This document shows positions 8,306 through 17,885 of a stretch of DNA of 64,000 bases, one piece after another. Within the stretch, counting starts at the first letter, position 1. Each line of letters begins with the position of its first letter. Source of the stretch: Pseudomonadaceae bacterium. Its GTDB lineage: Bacteria > Pseudomonadota > Gammaproteobacteria > Pseudomonadales > Pseudomonadaceae. The DNA is taken from positions 496,001 through 560,000 of the forward strand of contig CAAFUS010000010.1 in the NCBI GenBank assembly GCA_900766265.1, written 5' to 3'. The notes under the pieces were generated by a model that saw only the letters and a list, made by a program, of their open reading frames with translations, was not told where the DNA came from and made no database searches. A program made the position numbers and the translations under genes.

Positions 8306-9226
8306 ATGTGGTTTCGCAACCTGCTCGTCTACCGCCTCACTCAGAATGTCCCGTTCGATGTCGAGGCACTCGAAACCGCGCTGGCCGCCAAGCCCGCCCG
8401 CCCCTGCGCCAGCCAGGAACTGAGCACCTATGGTTTCGTCGCGCCGTTCGGTAAAGGCGAGGATGCGCCGCTGGTCCATGCCAGTCAGGGTTTTCTGCTG
8501 ATCGCGACCCGCAAGGAAGAACGCATCCTTCCAGGCAGCGTGGTCAAGGATGCCGTCAAGGAAAAGGTCGACGAGATCGAGGCCGAACAGATGCGCAAGG
8601 TCTACAAGAAGGAGCGCGACCAGATCAAGGACGAGATCGTCCAGGCCTTTCTTCCGCGCGCCTTCATCCGCAAGTCGGGCACCTTCGCCGCCATCGACGC
8701 CGAGCGCGGCCTGATTCTGGTCAACTCCGCCAGCCCCAAGCGCGCCGAGGACCTGCTCTCCACCCTGCGCGAAGCGATCGGCTCGTTGCCGGTGCGTCCG
8801 CTGACCGTGAAGATCGCGCCGGCCGCGACACTCACCGAGTGGGTCAAGGCGCAGAAAGCGGCCGACGACTTCTTCGTGCTCGACGAATGCGAACTGCGCG
8901 ACACCCATGAAGATGGGGGCGTGGTGCGCTGCAAGCGCCAGGACCTGACCAGCGACGAGATCCAGCAGCACCTGGACGCCGGCAAGCAAGTCACACAACT
9001 TTCCCTGGGCTGGCAGGACAAGCTGTCTTTCGTACTGGACGACAAGATGGTGATCAAGCGCCTGCGCTTTGAGGACCTGCTGCAAGACCAGGCCGAGCAG
9101 GACGGCGGCGACGACGCGCTGAGCCAGCAGGACGCCAGCTTCACTCTGATGATGATGACGTTCGGCGAGTTCCTCCCGGCGCTGTTCGAAGCGCTCGGCG
9201 GCGAAGAACTGCCCCAGGGCATCTAA
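8306..9226 (+). CDS. rdgC: Recombination-associated protein RdgC
   Basis: Nucleoid-associated DNA-binding protein (306 aa) that forms a ring around DNA and limits RecA filament activity. The N-terminus MWFRNLLVYRLTQ at 8306 is the conserved family start; an upstream in-frame beginning (8228) adds 26 unconserved residues. The central motif AFLPRAFIRKSGTFA and the C-terminal hydrophobic tail FTLMMMTFGEFLPALFEAL are typical. It stands alone between the tRNA pair and a BASS transporter. Confidence 0.95.
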   Translation: MWFRNLLVYRLTQNVPFDVEALETALAAKPARPCASQELSTYGFVAPFGKGEDAPLVHASQGFLLIATRKEERILPGSVVKDAVKEKVDEIEAEQMRKVYKKERDQIKDEIVQAFLPRAFIRKSGTFAAIDAERGLILVNSASPKRAEDLLSTLREAIGSLPVRPLTVKIAPAATLTEWVKAQKAADDFFVLDECELRDTHEDGGVVRCKRQDLTSDEIQQHLDAGKQVTQLSLGWQDKLSFVLDDKMVIKRLRFEDLLQDQAEQDGGDDALSQQDASFTLMMMTFGEFLPALFEALGGEELPQGI

Positions 9227-9285
9227 CCTCAGCCTGCCGGGGCGCGCCTCGGTAGGTCCCGCCACGCCTTCGGAGATCATCCGCC

Positions 9286-10224
9286 ATGCGCGCCCTCATC
9301 GCCCTCAGTCGGTTCGTTGGTAACACCTTCGCCCTCTGGGTCCTGCTGTTCGCGGTGCTGGCGTTCTTCATGCCCGCGCCGTTCCTGCCGGCCACCAGCT
9401 GGATCGTCACCCTGCTCGGTCTGATCATGTTCGGCATGGGCCTGACCCTAAAGGGCAGCGACTTCGCCGAAGTCGCGCGGCGTCCGCAGTGGGTTGCCCT
9501 CGGCGTCGGCGCACAGTTCGTCATCATGCCGGCGCTGGCGTGGTTGCTCTGCCAACTGCTCGGTCTGCCGGCTGAGATCGCGGTCGGCGTGATCCTGGTC
9601 GGCTGCTGCCCGGGCGGCACCGCGTCAAACGTCATCACCTGGTTCTCCCGTGGCGACGTGGCGCTTTCGGTGTCCATTACCGCCGTCACCACCCTGCTCG
9701 CACCACTGGCGACACCGGCGTTGATCTGGCTACTGGCCTCGGCGTGGCTACCCGTCAACTTCGCCGCCCTGTTCACCTCGATCGTGCAGATCGTGTTGCT
9801 GCCGATCGCCCTGGGCCTGATCGCCCGGCGGCTGCTCGGGGCGCGGGTTCGCCATGTGGTCGAGATCCTGCCGCTGGTCTCGGTGGTCAGCATCGTGATC
9901 ATCGTCGCGGCGGTCGTGGCGGCCAGCCAGGCGAAGATCGCCGAGTCAGGGCTGCTGATCATGGCCGTGGTGATCCTGCACAACAGCCTTGGGCTCGGCA
10001 TCGGTTATTTCGCCGCGCGCCTGCTCGGCCTCCCGCTTGCCCAGCGCAAGACCCTATCGATCGAGGTCGGCATGCAGAATTCGGGGTTGGGCGCAGCGCT
10101 CGCCAGCGCCCACTTCTCGCCACTGGCCGCCGTGCCTAGCGCGCTGTTCAGCGTCTGGCACAACCTCTCCGGCGCGCTCCTGGCGACCTTTTACCGCCGC
10201 CTGGGCAAGCAGCCAGACGCCTGA
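9286..10224 (+). CDS. Bile acid:sodium symporter family (BASS) transporter
   Basis: Inner-membrane protein of 312 aa with about nine or ten hydrophobic segments. The BASS signature is visible: GLIMFGMGLTLKGSDF near residues 45-60 and GCCPGGTASNVITWFSRGD near residues 106-124, which contains a sodium-binding crossover. Members carry organic anions with Na+ (bile acids, pantoate, pyruvate, 2-keto acids); the substrate here cannot be read from sequence. The start follows rdgC by 59 bp, and the two may or may not be co-transcribed. Confidence 0.88.
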   Translation: MRALIALSRFVGNTFALWVLLFAVLAFFMPAPFLPATSWIVTLLGLIMFGMGLTLKGSDFAEVARRPQWVALGVGAQFVIMPALAWLLCQLLGLPAEIAVGVILVGCCPGGTASNVITWFSRGDVALSVSITAVTTLLAPLATPALIWLLASAWLPVNFAALFTSIVQIVLLPIALGLIARRLLGARVRHVVEILPLVSVVSIVIIVAAVVAASQAKIAESGLLIMAVVILHNSLGLGIGYFAARLLGLPLAQRKTLSIEVGMQNSGLGAALASAHFSPLAAVPSALFSVWHNLSGALLATFYRRLGKQPDA

Positions 10225-10418
10225 TCGCCGGCCGACTCAGCCAAACAACAGGGCCGGCTCACGGTGATGACGAGGTCAGGTCCGGCCGCTGGGGCGGAAC
10301 ACATGACACCTATAGGTAATCAAGCCGCCCGCATAGTGCTGGCTGACCGCGATCCCGGCGGTCGCCATCTGGCGATGGCGAAGCCAGAACCTATCTGCAA
10401 CGCGTCGAGATCAAATTA

Positions 10419-10438
10419 AGCCGGCGTGGCGGCCGGCT
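10419..10438 (-). terminator. Possible terminator of the MFS-acyltransferase gene
   Basis: Hairpin AGCCGGC / GCCGGCT with a six-base loop, overlapping the stop codon of the minus-strand gene and followed on that strand by TTAATTT. The T-run is weak. The rest of 10225-10437 shows no gene. Confidence 0.4.
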
Positions 10439-12315
10439 CAGCGCCGGTCCCCGCGCAGCAGGCTGACCTGCGCCTGCAAGTGCTGGCGGCTGGCATCGGC
10501 CGCGGCGATCGGGGCGCTGGCGATCAGGTCGATCCTGGACCATACGCGGTGGAAAAAGCCCTTGGCCGGGTCGCGACTGAAGAAACTCCCCCAGAGGCCA
10601 CGCAGCGCCATCGGCACCACCGGCACCGGGTTCTCTTCCAGGATGCGCTCCACCCCGGCCTTGAACTCGTTGATCTCACCGTCGGTGGTGAGCTTGCCCT
10701 CGGGGAAGATGCACACCACCTCCCCGTCGCGCAGGTATTGGCCGATGCGCTCGAACGCCTGGGTATAGATCGCCTCATCCTCGTGACGCGCGGCGATGGG
10801 CACCGCGCCCGCGGTGCGGAAGACGAAGTTCAGCACCGGGATGCGGAAAATCTTGTAGTACATGACGAACCGCACCGGCCGCCGCACGGCCCCGGCGATC
10901 AGCAGCGCATCGACATAGGAGACGTGGTTACAGACCAGCACCACCGGTCCTTCCTCGGGAATCGCCTCGAGCCCCTGATGGCGCACCCGGTACATCGAGT
11001 GGCCGAGCAGCCACACCAGGAAGCGCATGCCAAATTCGGGCACGATGCTGTAGATGTAGGCGCTCACCGCCACGTTCATCAGCGACACCACCAGGAACAG
11101 CTGCGGGATCGACAGCTGTACCAGGCTCAGGAAGAGAATCGCGATCAGCGCCGACACCACCATGAACAGGGCGTTGAGGATGTTGTTCGCCGCGATCACA
11201 CGCGCCCGTTCCTGTTCGGCGGTGCGCGACTGGATCAAGGCGTAGAGCGGCACGATGTAGAAGCCGCCGAAGACGCCGAGGCCTAGCACCGCGGCGAGAA
11301 TCCACCAGGCCTGGCCGACACCGAGCAGCGCCAGCCAGTCATGAGGCACGGCGCCCTGTGGAAAACCAGCCGAGTTCCACCACAGCAGCAGGCCGAACAG
11401 GGTCAGGCCGATGGAGCCGAACGGCACCAGGCCGATTTCCACTTTGTGCCCCGAGAGGCGCTCGCACAGCAACGAGCCCAGCGCGATGCCCACCGAGAAG
11501 ACAGTCAGGATCAGCGTGACGACCGTTTCGTCGCCATGGAGCAGATCCCTGGAATAGGCCGGGATCTGCGTCAGGTAGGTCGCCCCCACGAACCAGAACC
11601 AGGAGTTGCCCACCAGCGAACGCGACACCGACAGCCGCTGGCCCAGCCCCAAGCGCAGAATTGCCCAAGTCTGGCGAAACAGGTTCCAGTCCAGCCGCAA
11701 GGTCGGCAGCGAGGCGCCCGTGGCCGGCACACCCCGGCTGGCCAGGTAGCCGAGCACCGCGACCAACACCACGCTGCCGGCGACCAGAGTCGCGTAGGAC
11801 TCGCTGGCCATCATCACCCCGGCGGTGATGGTCCCGGCAAGGATCGCCAGAAAGGTACCCATTTCCACCAGCGCATTGCCGCCGACCAGCTCGTGTTCCT
11901 CCAGCAGCTTGGGTAGTACCGAATACTTGACCGGGCCGAACAGCGCCGACTGACTCCCCATGAAGAACAGCACGACCAGCAGCAGCGGCAGATTGCCCAG
12001 CAAGATGCCGAGGCCGCCGGCCAGCATGATCAGGATCTCGCCGGCCTTGATCGCGCGGATCAGGCGCTCCTTGGCGAACTTCTCCCCCAGTTGTCCGCCG
12101 AGCGCGGAGAACAGGAAGAACGGCAGGATGAACAGCAATGCGCAGAGGTTGATCAGCAGGCTGGTATCGGCCTCGGAGCCGATCTTGTAGAGGATCGCCA
12201 GGATCAGCGCCTGCTTGAACAGGTTATCGTTGAAGGCGCCCGACAGCTGGGTCAGGAAGAACGGCAGGAAGCGTCGCTTGCCGAACAGGGCGAACTGCGA
12301 ATGCTCACGGGTCAT
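10438..12315 (-). CDS. MFS transporter-acyltransferase fusion (LplT/PlsC type)
   Basis: Inner-membrane protein of about 625 aa. Residues 1-400 form an MFS permease with about 12 hydrophobic segments and the LplT-like start LSGAFNDNLFKQ. Residues 430-620 form a PlsC-type acyltransferase domain with the catalytic NHVSYVD (HX4D) near residue 464 and FPEGKL near residue 538. The likely role is lysophospholipid flipping and re-acylation, or another phospholipid remodelling step. E. coli splits these functions between LplT and Aas; this version lacks the acyl-ACP synthetase domain of Aas. The start MTREHSQFALF at 12315 was preferred over 12417, which adds 34 unconserved residues. Confidence 0.9.
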   Translation of the reverse strand: MTREHSQFALFGKRRFLPFFLTQLSGAFNDNLFKQALILAILYKIGSEADTSLLINLCALLFILPFFLFSALGGQLGEKFAKERLIRAIKAGEILIMLAGGLGILLGNLPLLLVVLFFMGSQSALFGPVKYSVLPKLLEEHELVGGNALVEMGTFLAILAGTITAGVMMASESYATLVAGSVVLVAVLGYLASRGVPATGASLPTLRLDWNLFRQTWAILRLGLGQRLSVSRSLVGNSWFWFVGATYLTQIPAYSRDLLHGDETVVTLILTVFSVGIALGSLLCERLSGHKVEIGLVPFGSIGLTLFGLLLWWNSAGFPQGAVPHDWLALLGVGQAWWILAAVLGLGVFGGFYIVPLYALIQSRTAEQERARVIAANNILNALFMVVSALIAILFLSLVQLSIPQLFLVVSLMNVAVSAYIYSIVPEFGMRFLVWLLGHSMYRVRHQGLEAIPEEGPVVLVCNHVSYVDALLIAGAVRRPVRFVMYYKIFRIPVLNFVFRTAGAVPIAARHEDEAIYTQAFERIGQYLRDGEVVCIFPEGKLTTDGEINEFKAGVERILEENPVPVVPMALRGLWGSFFSRDPAKGFFHRVWSRIDLIASAPIAAADASRQHLQAQVSLLRGDRR

Positions 12316-12413
12316 CGATCCGGTTCCATGGAAAAAGACGTCATTGTTTGGAGCATCGCGGGCAGCGCCAGGACACATCCGGCCAACATCGGCGGTGCGC
12401 ACTGGGCGGTCGA

Positions 12414-12740
12414 TCACATCGGCAACTGCCCCAGGCCCCAGCGCAGCAGGAAGAACGCCAGCAGTCCCCCTGCGATGGTGGCTAACAGATTACGGGTCAG
12501 CGCGGCGATGGCAATCGCCAGCAGACCGGCGATCAGGTAGGCGTTGCGCCAGTGCAGCTCGAGCTCGCCGGTGGGCATCAGCATGGCCGGCACCACGATC
12601 GCGGTGAGCACCGCTACCGGCACGTAGTGAAGCCCCTGTTCTACCACCTTGGGGAAGCGCAGGTTGGGCCAGGCGAAAAAGCTGTAGCGGATCATGAAGG
12701 TGATGGCCAGCATGCCGAGGATCATCAGCCAGGTATTCAT
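12414..12740 (-). CDS. azlD: AzlD small subunit of branched-chain amino acid exporter
   Basis: Small inner-membrane protein (108 aa) with about four hydrophobic segments (MILGMLAITFMIRYSFF, VAVLTAIVVPAMLM, AYLIAGLLAIAIAAL, GGLLAFFLL). It partners with AzlC in a branched-chain amino acid exporter (AzlCD/YgaZH type). The start ATG at 12740 overlaps the azlC stop codon by 4 bp (ATGA), so the two are translationally coupled. It is too short to stand alone as a transporter. Confidence 0.9.
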   Translation of the reverse strand: MNTWLMILGMLAITFMIRYSFFAWPNLRFPKVVEQGLHYVPVAVLTAIVVPAMLMPTGELELHWRNAYLIAGLLAIAIAALTRNLLATIAGGLLAFFLLRWGLGQLPM

Positions 12741-13453
12741 GGTGCCACCTGCGTGTGCAACTGAGCTTCGGCGCGGCGCTCCAGCCACACACCGACCACG
12801 ATGCCGGCCAGCGCCGCGGCCACCAGCCCCAGCTTGTAAGGCAGCTCCCAGCAGAGCAGCGCCACCGCGCCGGCGACGATCGCCGAGGCGACCTGCGGCC
12901 TGGTGCGCATCATCGGCACCGCGATGCCGACGAAGGTCGCGATCATGGCGAAGTCCAGGCCCCAGGCGGCGATGTTCGGCACGGCCTGGCCGAAGGCGAT
13001 CCCGGCCAGGGTCGACAGCTGCCAATTGACGTACATGGTCAGTGCCGCCCCGAGAAAGTACCAATGCTTGTACGCGGCGCGGTCGGGCTCGGCATAGCGC
13101 TTTTGCACCACCGCATAGGCCTCATCGGTGAGGACGAAGGCCAACGGCAACCGCCAGCGCACCGGAAGATGACGGACGAAGGGCTGCAGGGAAGCGCTAT
13201 AGAGGGCGTGTCGCAGGTTGACCACGAAGGTGGTCAGCAGCACGACCAGCGCACCGGCGCCGCCGGTGATTAGGGTCACGGCGATGAACTGTGCCGAGCC
13301 GGCGAACACCAGTGCGGACATACCCATGGCCTGCCAGCTGGAAAGCCCGGCGCCGATCGACAGAGTGCCGAAGATGATGCCGAACGGAATCGCGCCGAGA
13401 ATCAGCGGCAGGATATCGCGACAGCCGTGGAGGAACTCTTGTGAACGGGACAT
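12737..13453 (-). CDS. azlC: AzlC large subunit of branched-chain amino acid exporter
   Basis: Inner-membrane protein of 238 aa. It has the AzlC/YgaZ motif DILPLILGAIPFGIIFG near residue 13 and the SALVFAGSAQFIAV segment near residue 46, followed by DEAYAVVQKRY. Works with the 4-bp-overlapping AzlD to export branched-chain amino acids. No regulator of Lrp type is adjacent. Confidence 0.92.
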   Translation of the reverse strand: MSRSQEFLHGCRDILPLILGAIPFGIIFGTLSIGAGLSSWQAMGMSALVFAGSAQFIAVTLITGGAGALVVLLTTFVVNLRHALYSASLQPFVRHLPVRWRLPLAFVLTDEAYAVVQKRYAEPDRAAYKHWYFLGAALTMYVNWQLSTLAGIAFGQAVPNIAAWGLDFAMIATFVGIAVPMMRTRPQVASAIVAGAVALLCWELPYKLGLVAAALAGIVVGVWLERRAEAQLHTQVAP

Positions 13454-13546
13454 CGGGAGCTCGTGGACAAGACAAGTGACGAATCGATCGCCGCGGCGGC
13501 GAGCCGACCACCTTAACCGCTCCCGCGTCGTTTTGCAGCCCGTCCC

Positions 13547-14113
13547 TCAGCCAGTGGCCGCTTCGAGCCGCGCCTTGACCGCCGGCCATTCGCGGTCGGT
13601 GATGCTGTAGAGCACCGTGTGGTCCAGGCGACCGTCGGCGAGGCGTCGATGATTGCGCAGCAGCCCCTCGCGCTGGGCGCCGAGCTTTTCGATGGCGCGC
13701 TGCGAGCGCAGGTTGCGCGCCGCCGTCTTGAGCTGCACCCGCACCAGTTGCCACTCTTCGAATGCATGGCGAAGCATCAGGTACTTGATCGAGTTGTTAA
13801 GGCCCATGCCGTGCTGCTCGCGGTCGATCCAGGTCCAGCCGATTTCCGCGGCCGGCAGTATCGGCATGAAATCGGCGAAACGCGTGGTACCCACGATGCG
13901 GTCGGCCAGGCGGATGGTGAACACCAGCGCCAGGTCGTCGCGCTGATCGGCCAGCCCGTTGCGGTACCAGTCCGGCCGCAGCGGGCCATTGAGGTAGATG
14001 AGTTCGTCGCGATTGTGCTCAGCCAGGCTCACCAGTTCGGAGATGTCCGCCTCGACCAGCGGATCCAGGCGCAGCGCGCCCCGCTGCAGAGCTACCGGTT
14101 GTGGCTTGAACAT
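13547..14113 (-). CDS. GNAT-family N-acetyltransferase (RimJ/RimL type)
   Basis: 188-aa acetyltransferase with the RimJ/RimL-like layout: GALRLDPLVEADISELV at the N-terminus, the core IVGTTRFADF, then AEIGWTWIDREQHGMGLN leading into the acetyl-CoA-binding helix (NSIKYLMLRHAFEEW), and AARNLRSQRAIEKLGAQREG at the end. The family acetylates protein N-termini, amino acids or drugs; no substrate can be assigned. Divergent from the histidine kinase gene downstream of 14402. Confidence 0.85.
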   Translation of the reverse strand: MFKPQPVALQRGALRLDPLVEADISELVSLAEHNRDELIYLNGPLRPDWYRNGLADQRDDLALVFTIRLADRIVGTTRFADFMPILPAAEIGWTWIDREQHGMGLNNSIKYLMLRHAFEEWQLVRVQLKTAARNLRSQRAIEKLGAQREGLLRNHRRLADGRLDHTVLYSITDREWPAVKARLEAATG

Positions 14114-14401
14114 GTCTTCCTCCTGCCGTCATCCACGGCGCGGGCCTTCCTGTGCCGGTTGCCGACGCAGAGCATCGGGACGACTGTCTTCAGATCACCT
14201 GTACGCCGGTTAGTGCCCTGTCGCAGAGGCAGTCCACCGACCGACATGGCTGCGCCCAATCGCCACATGCGACCATGGTCGCAGCCCCGGGTTGCATGGA
14301 ATATTTGCTGCGAAACTTTAACCACGTTTCATGCTACAAGCCGCTGCACGCCGTCGTGCCTCGCAACGGCGCCGCTGGTTGCCCTTCTGCCTGGAGTCCG
14401 C

Positions 14402-17400
14402 ATGTCGCTGTCCGGTGGGCTGATCGCTCTGGTCGCCCTCATCTATATGGCCATCCTGTTCGCCATCGCCTTCTATGGTGACCGCCGCCGCGAACCCATG
14501 TCGCCGCGTACTCGCGCACTGGTCTACAGCCTGTCGCTGGCCGTCTATTGCACCAGCTGGACCTTCTTCGGCGCGGTCGGCCAGGCCGCCGAGCAACTCT
14601 GGACCTTCCTGCCCATCTACCTCGGCCCGCTGTTGCTGCTGATATTCGCGCCCCAGGTAATCCAGAAGATGCTGCTGATAAGCAAGCAGGAGAACATCAC
14701 CTCGATCGCCGACTTCATTGCCGCCCGCTACGGCAAGTCGCAGCCACTGGCGGTGGTGGTGACGCTGATCTGCCTGGTTGGCGTACTTCCCTACATCGCC
14801 CTGCAGCTCAAGGGCATCGTGCTCGGCGTGAACCTGCTCAGCGGGGGCAGCGCCGAACGGGTCGACACCCGCGCGCTGGACACCGCGCTGATCGTCTCCC
14901 TGGCCCTGGCGCTGTTCACCATCCTGTTCGGCACCCGCAACCTGGACGTCACCGAGCACCACCGGGGCATGGTGCTGGCGATCGCCTTCGAGTCGCTGGT
15001 CAAGCTGCTCGCCTTCATGGCGGTCGGCGTGTTCGTCACCTTCGGCCTCTATGACGGCTTCGGCGATCTGCTCGACAAGGCCCGCGCAGCACCGGAGCTC
15101 AGCGACTATTGGCAGGAGACGGTCAGCTGGCCCTCGATGCTGGTGCAGACGATGGTGGCCCTGATGGCCTTCATCTGCCTGCCACGGCAGTTCCACGTCG
15201 CCGTGGTGGAAAATACCGATCCTTCGGATTTTCGCCTGGCGCGCTGGGTGTTCCCCTGCTATCTCGCGCTGGCGGCCCTGTTCGTGGTGCCGATCGCCCT
15301 TGCCGGCCAGATGGGCCTGCCGCCGGGTATCGTGCCGGACTCCTTCGTGATCAGCCTGCCATTGGCCCACGAGAACGGCTGGCTCGCGCTGCTGGCCTTC
15401 ATTGGCGGTGCCTCGGCGGCTACCGGCATGGTCATTGTGGCCAGCGTCGCGCTGTCGACCATGGTATCCAACGACATCCTGTTGCCCTGGCTCCTGCGCC
15501 GCCAGAACACCGACCGGCCGTTCGAGGCCTTCCGCTACTGGATGCTCACGGTGCGCCGCGTCAGCATCGTGGTGATGCTGCTGCTGGCCTACGTCGCCTA
15601 TCGCCTGCTGGGGTCGACGGCGAGCCTGGCCACCATCGGCCAGATCGCCTTCGCCGCGATCGTCCAGCTGGCCCCGGCAATGTTCGGTGCGCTGTACTGG
15701 AAGCCGGCCAACCAGCGCGGCGTGTTCGCCGGGCTCGCGGCCGGCGCGCTGATCTGGGCCTACACCATGGTGTTGCCGTTGGTGGCCCTGCGCCTGGGCT
15801 GGCCGCTGCACCACTTCCCGGGCCTGGAGTGGCTGCAGAACAACGCCCTGCGCCTGTCCATCAGCCCGCTGACGCAAGGCACGGTGCTCTCCCTGTCGGG
15901 CAACGTGGCGCTGTTCTTCTGGGTCTCGATCCTCAGCCGGACGCGGTTTTCCGAGCACTGGCAGGCCAGCCGCTTCATCGGCCAGGAGATCCATACCCAA
16001 CCGGGCGGGCGCAGGCTGCTCGCCGTGCAGGTACAGGACTTGCTGGCGCTGGCCTCGCGTTTCGTCGGTGCCGAACGGGCCCAGCAGAGCTTCCACCGCT
16101 TCGCCTATCGCCAGGGCCATGACTTCGTGCTCAAGCAACCCGCCGATGCCCAGTGGATCGCCCATACCGAACACCTGCTGGCCGGAGTGCTCGGCGCCTC
16201 CTCCACCCGAGCGGTGGTCAAGGCGGCGGTCGAGGGGCGCGAAATGGAAGTTGAGGACGTGGTGCGCATTGTCGGCGAGGCGTCCGAGGTGCTGGAGTTC
16301 AACCGGGCGCTGCTGCAGGGCGCGATCGAGAACATCAGCCAAGGCATCAGCGTCGCCGACAAGGCCCTGCGGCTGGTGGCCTGGAACCACCGTTACCTTG
16401 AACTGTTCGACTACCCCGAAGGGCTGATCGTGGTGGGCCGGCCAATCGCCGACATCATCCGCTACAACGCCAGCCGGGGCCTGCTCGGCCAGGGCGACAT
16501 CGAAGAGCACGTCCGCAAGCGCCTCTACTGGATGGAAAAGGGCGCAGCCCACACCTCCGAGCGGCTGTTCCCCAACGGCCGGGTGGTGGAGCTGATCGGC
16601 AGCCCGATGCCTGGCGGCGGTTTCGTCATGAGCTTTACCGACATCACCGCGTTCCGCGAAGCCGAACAGGCGCTCAAGGAGGCCAACGAAAGCCTCGAAC
16701 AACGTGTACGCGAGCGCACCCATGAGCTCTCGCAACTGAACCAGGCCCTGATCGAAGCCAAGAGCAACGCCGAGGCGGCCAACCAATCGAAGACGCGCTT
16801 CCTCGCCGCCGTCAGCCATGACCTGATGCAGCCGCTCAACGCTGCCCGGCTGTTCTCCGCCGCCCTCTCTCACCAGCAGAACGCTCTGCCGGACGAGGCC
16901 CAGCAGCTGGTGCGCCACCTCGACAGCTCGCTGCGTTCAGCCGAAGACCTGATCACCGACCTGCTGGACATTTCGCGCCTGGAAAGCGGTCGAATCACCC
17001 CAGAGCGCAACCCCTTCCCGCTCGCCAAGCTGTTCGACACCCTTGGCGCCGAGTTCACCGCGCTGGCCCAGGAGCAGAACGTCGACTTCCGCTTCCATGG
17101 CAGCAGGCTGCGGGTGGAAAGCGACATCAAACTGCTGCGCCGGGTGTTGCAGAACTTCCTCACCAATGCCTTCCGCTATGCCAACGGCCGGGTCCTGCTC
17201 GGCGTGCGCCGAACGGCCAATGCGCTGCGCCTGGAAGTCTGGGACAGCGGTCCGGGCATACCGGAGGACAAGCGCAGCGAGATCTTCGAGGAATTCAAGC
17301 GCCTGGACAGCCATCAGACCCGCGCCGAAAAGGGACTGGGGCTGGGGCTGGCGATCGCAGACGGCCTCTGCCGGGTGCTCGGCCACAGCCTGGAGGTCCG

Positions 17401-17878
17401 CTCCTGGCCGGGCAAGGGCAGCGTCTTCAGCGTGACCGTGCCGATCGCCCGCAACCCGACCCTGGCCAAGCCCAATGGCGGGCTCGATACGGTGCACGAA
17501 GCCCTGACCGGCACTCAGGTGCTGTGCATCGACAACGAAGACAGCATCCTCACCGGCATGCACAGCCTGCTGTCACGCTGGGGCTGCCAGGTCTGGACCG
17601 CACGCAACCGGCTCGAATGCGAGCACCTGCTGGACGACGACGTGCGGCCGCAGCTGGCGCTGGTGGACTACCACCTGGACGAAGGGGAAACCGGCACGGA
17701 ACTGATGGCCTGGCTGCGCACGCGCCTGGGCGAGCCGGTGCCGGGGGTGGTGATCAGCGCCGACGGCCGGCCCGAACTGATCGCGGCGGTGCACGCCGCC
17801 GGGCTTGAGTTCCTCGCCAAGCCCGTCAAGCCGGCCGCGCTACGCGCCCTGATGAGCCGTCATCTGACGCTGTCCTGA
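14402..17878 (+). CDS. Hybrid sensor histidine kinase with sodium:solute symporter domain
   Basis: 1158-aa membrane sensor. Residues 1-500 form an SSS/SLC5-like symporter domain with about 12-13 hydrophobic segments. A PAS domain follows (about 640-750, with AIENISQGISVADK), then a coiled linker (757-790), a HisKA domain with phospho-acceptor H806 (AVSHDLMQPL), an HATPase domain (NFLTNAFRYANG near 918, GLGLGLAIADGL near 978) and a C-terminal receiver with phospho-acceptor D1089 (ALVDYHLDEG) and conserved Lys near 1138. The layout matches the CrbS/ErcS'-like sensors of pseudomonads. Start ATG 14402 (MSLSGGLIALVALIY) places the first membrane segment at once; the frame is open much further upstream but unlike protein. 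Confidence 0.93.
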   Translation: MSLSGGLIALVALIYMAILFAIAFYGDRRREPMSPRTRALVYSLSLAVYCTSWTFFGAVGQAAEQLWTFLPIYLGPLLLLIFAPQVIQKMLLISKQENITSIADFIAARYGKSQPLAVVVTLICLVGVLPYIALQLKGIVLGVNLLSGGSAERVDTRALDTALIVSLALALFTILFGTRNLDVTEHHRGMVLAIAFESLVKLLAFMAVGVFVTFGLYDGFGDLLDKARAAPELSDYWQETVSWPSMLVQTMVALMAFICLPRQFHVAVVENTDPSDFRLARWVFPCYLALAALFVVPIALAGQMGLPPGIVPDSFVISLPLAHENGWLALLAFIGGASAATGMVIVASVALSTMVSNDILLPWLLRRQNTDRPFEAFRYWMLTVRRVSIVVMLLLAYVAYRLLGSTASLATIGQIAFAAIVQLAPAMFGALYWKPANQRGVFAGLAAGALIWAYTMVLPLVALRLGWPLHHFPGLEWLQNNALRLSISPLTQGTVLSLSGNVALFFWVSILSRTRFSEHWQASRFIGQEIHTQPGGRRLLAVQVQDLLALASRFVGAERAQQSFHRFAYRQGHDFVLKQPADAQWIAHTEHLLAGVLGASSTRAVVKAAVEGREMEVEDVVRIVGEASEVLEFNRALLQGAIENISQGISVADKALRLVAWNHRYLELFDYPEGLIVVGRPIADIIRYNASRGLLGQGDIEEHVRKRLYWMEKGAAHTSERLFPNGRVVELIGSPMPGGGFVMSFTDITAFREAEQALKEANESLEQRVRERTHELSQLNQALIEAKSNAEAANQSKTRFLAAVSHDLMQPLNAARLFSAALSHQQNALPDEAQQLVRHLDSSLRSAEDLITDLLDISRLESGRITPERNPFPLAKLFDTLGAEFTALAQEQNVDFRFHGSRLRVESDIKLLRRVLQNFLTNAFRYANGRVLLGVRRTANALRLEVWDSGPGIPEDKRSEIFEEFKRLDSHQTRAEKGLGLGLAIADGLCRVLGHSLEVRSWPGKGSVFSVTVPIARNPTLAKPNGGLDTVHEALTGTQVLCIDNEDSILTGMHSLLSRWGCQVWTARNRLECEHLLDDDVRPQLALVDYHLDEGETGTELMAWLRTRLGEPVPGVVISADGRPELIAAVHAAGLEFLAKPVKPAALRALMSRHLTLS

Positions 17879-17885
17879 AACGTCG

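Noticed and set aside
14318..16918. 866-codon open frame antisense to the histidine kinase
   Set aside because: Sense frame has all kinase motifs in order; the antisense translation is low-complexity His/Gln/Asp-rich and overlaps fully.
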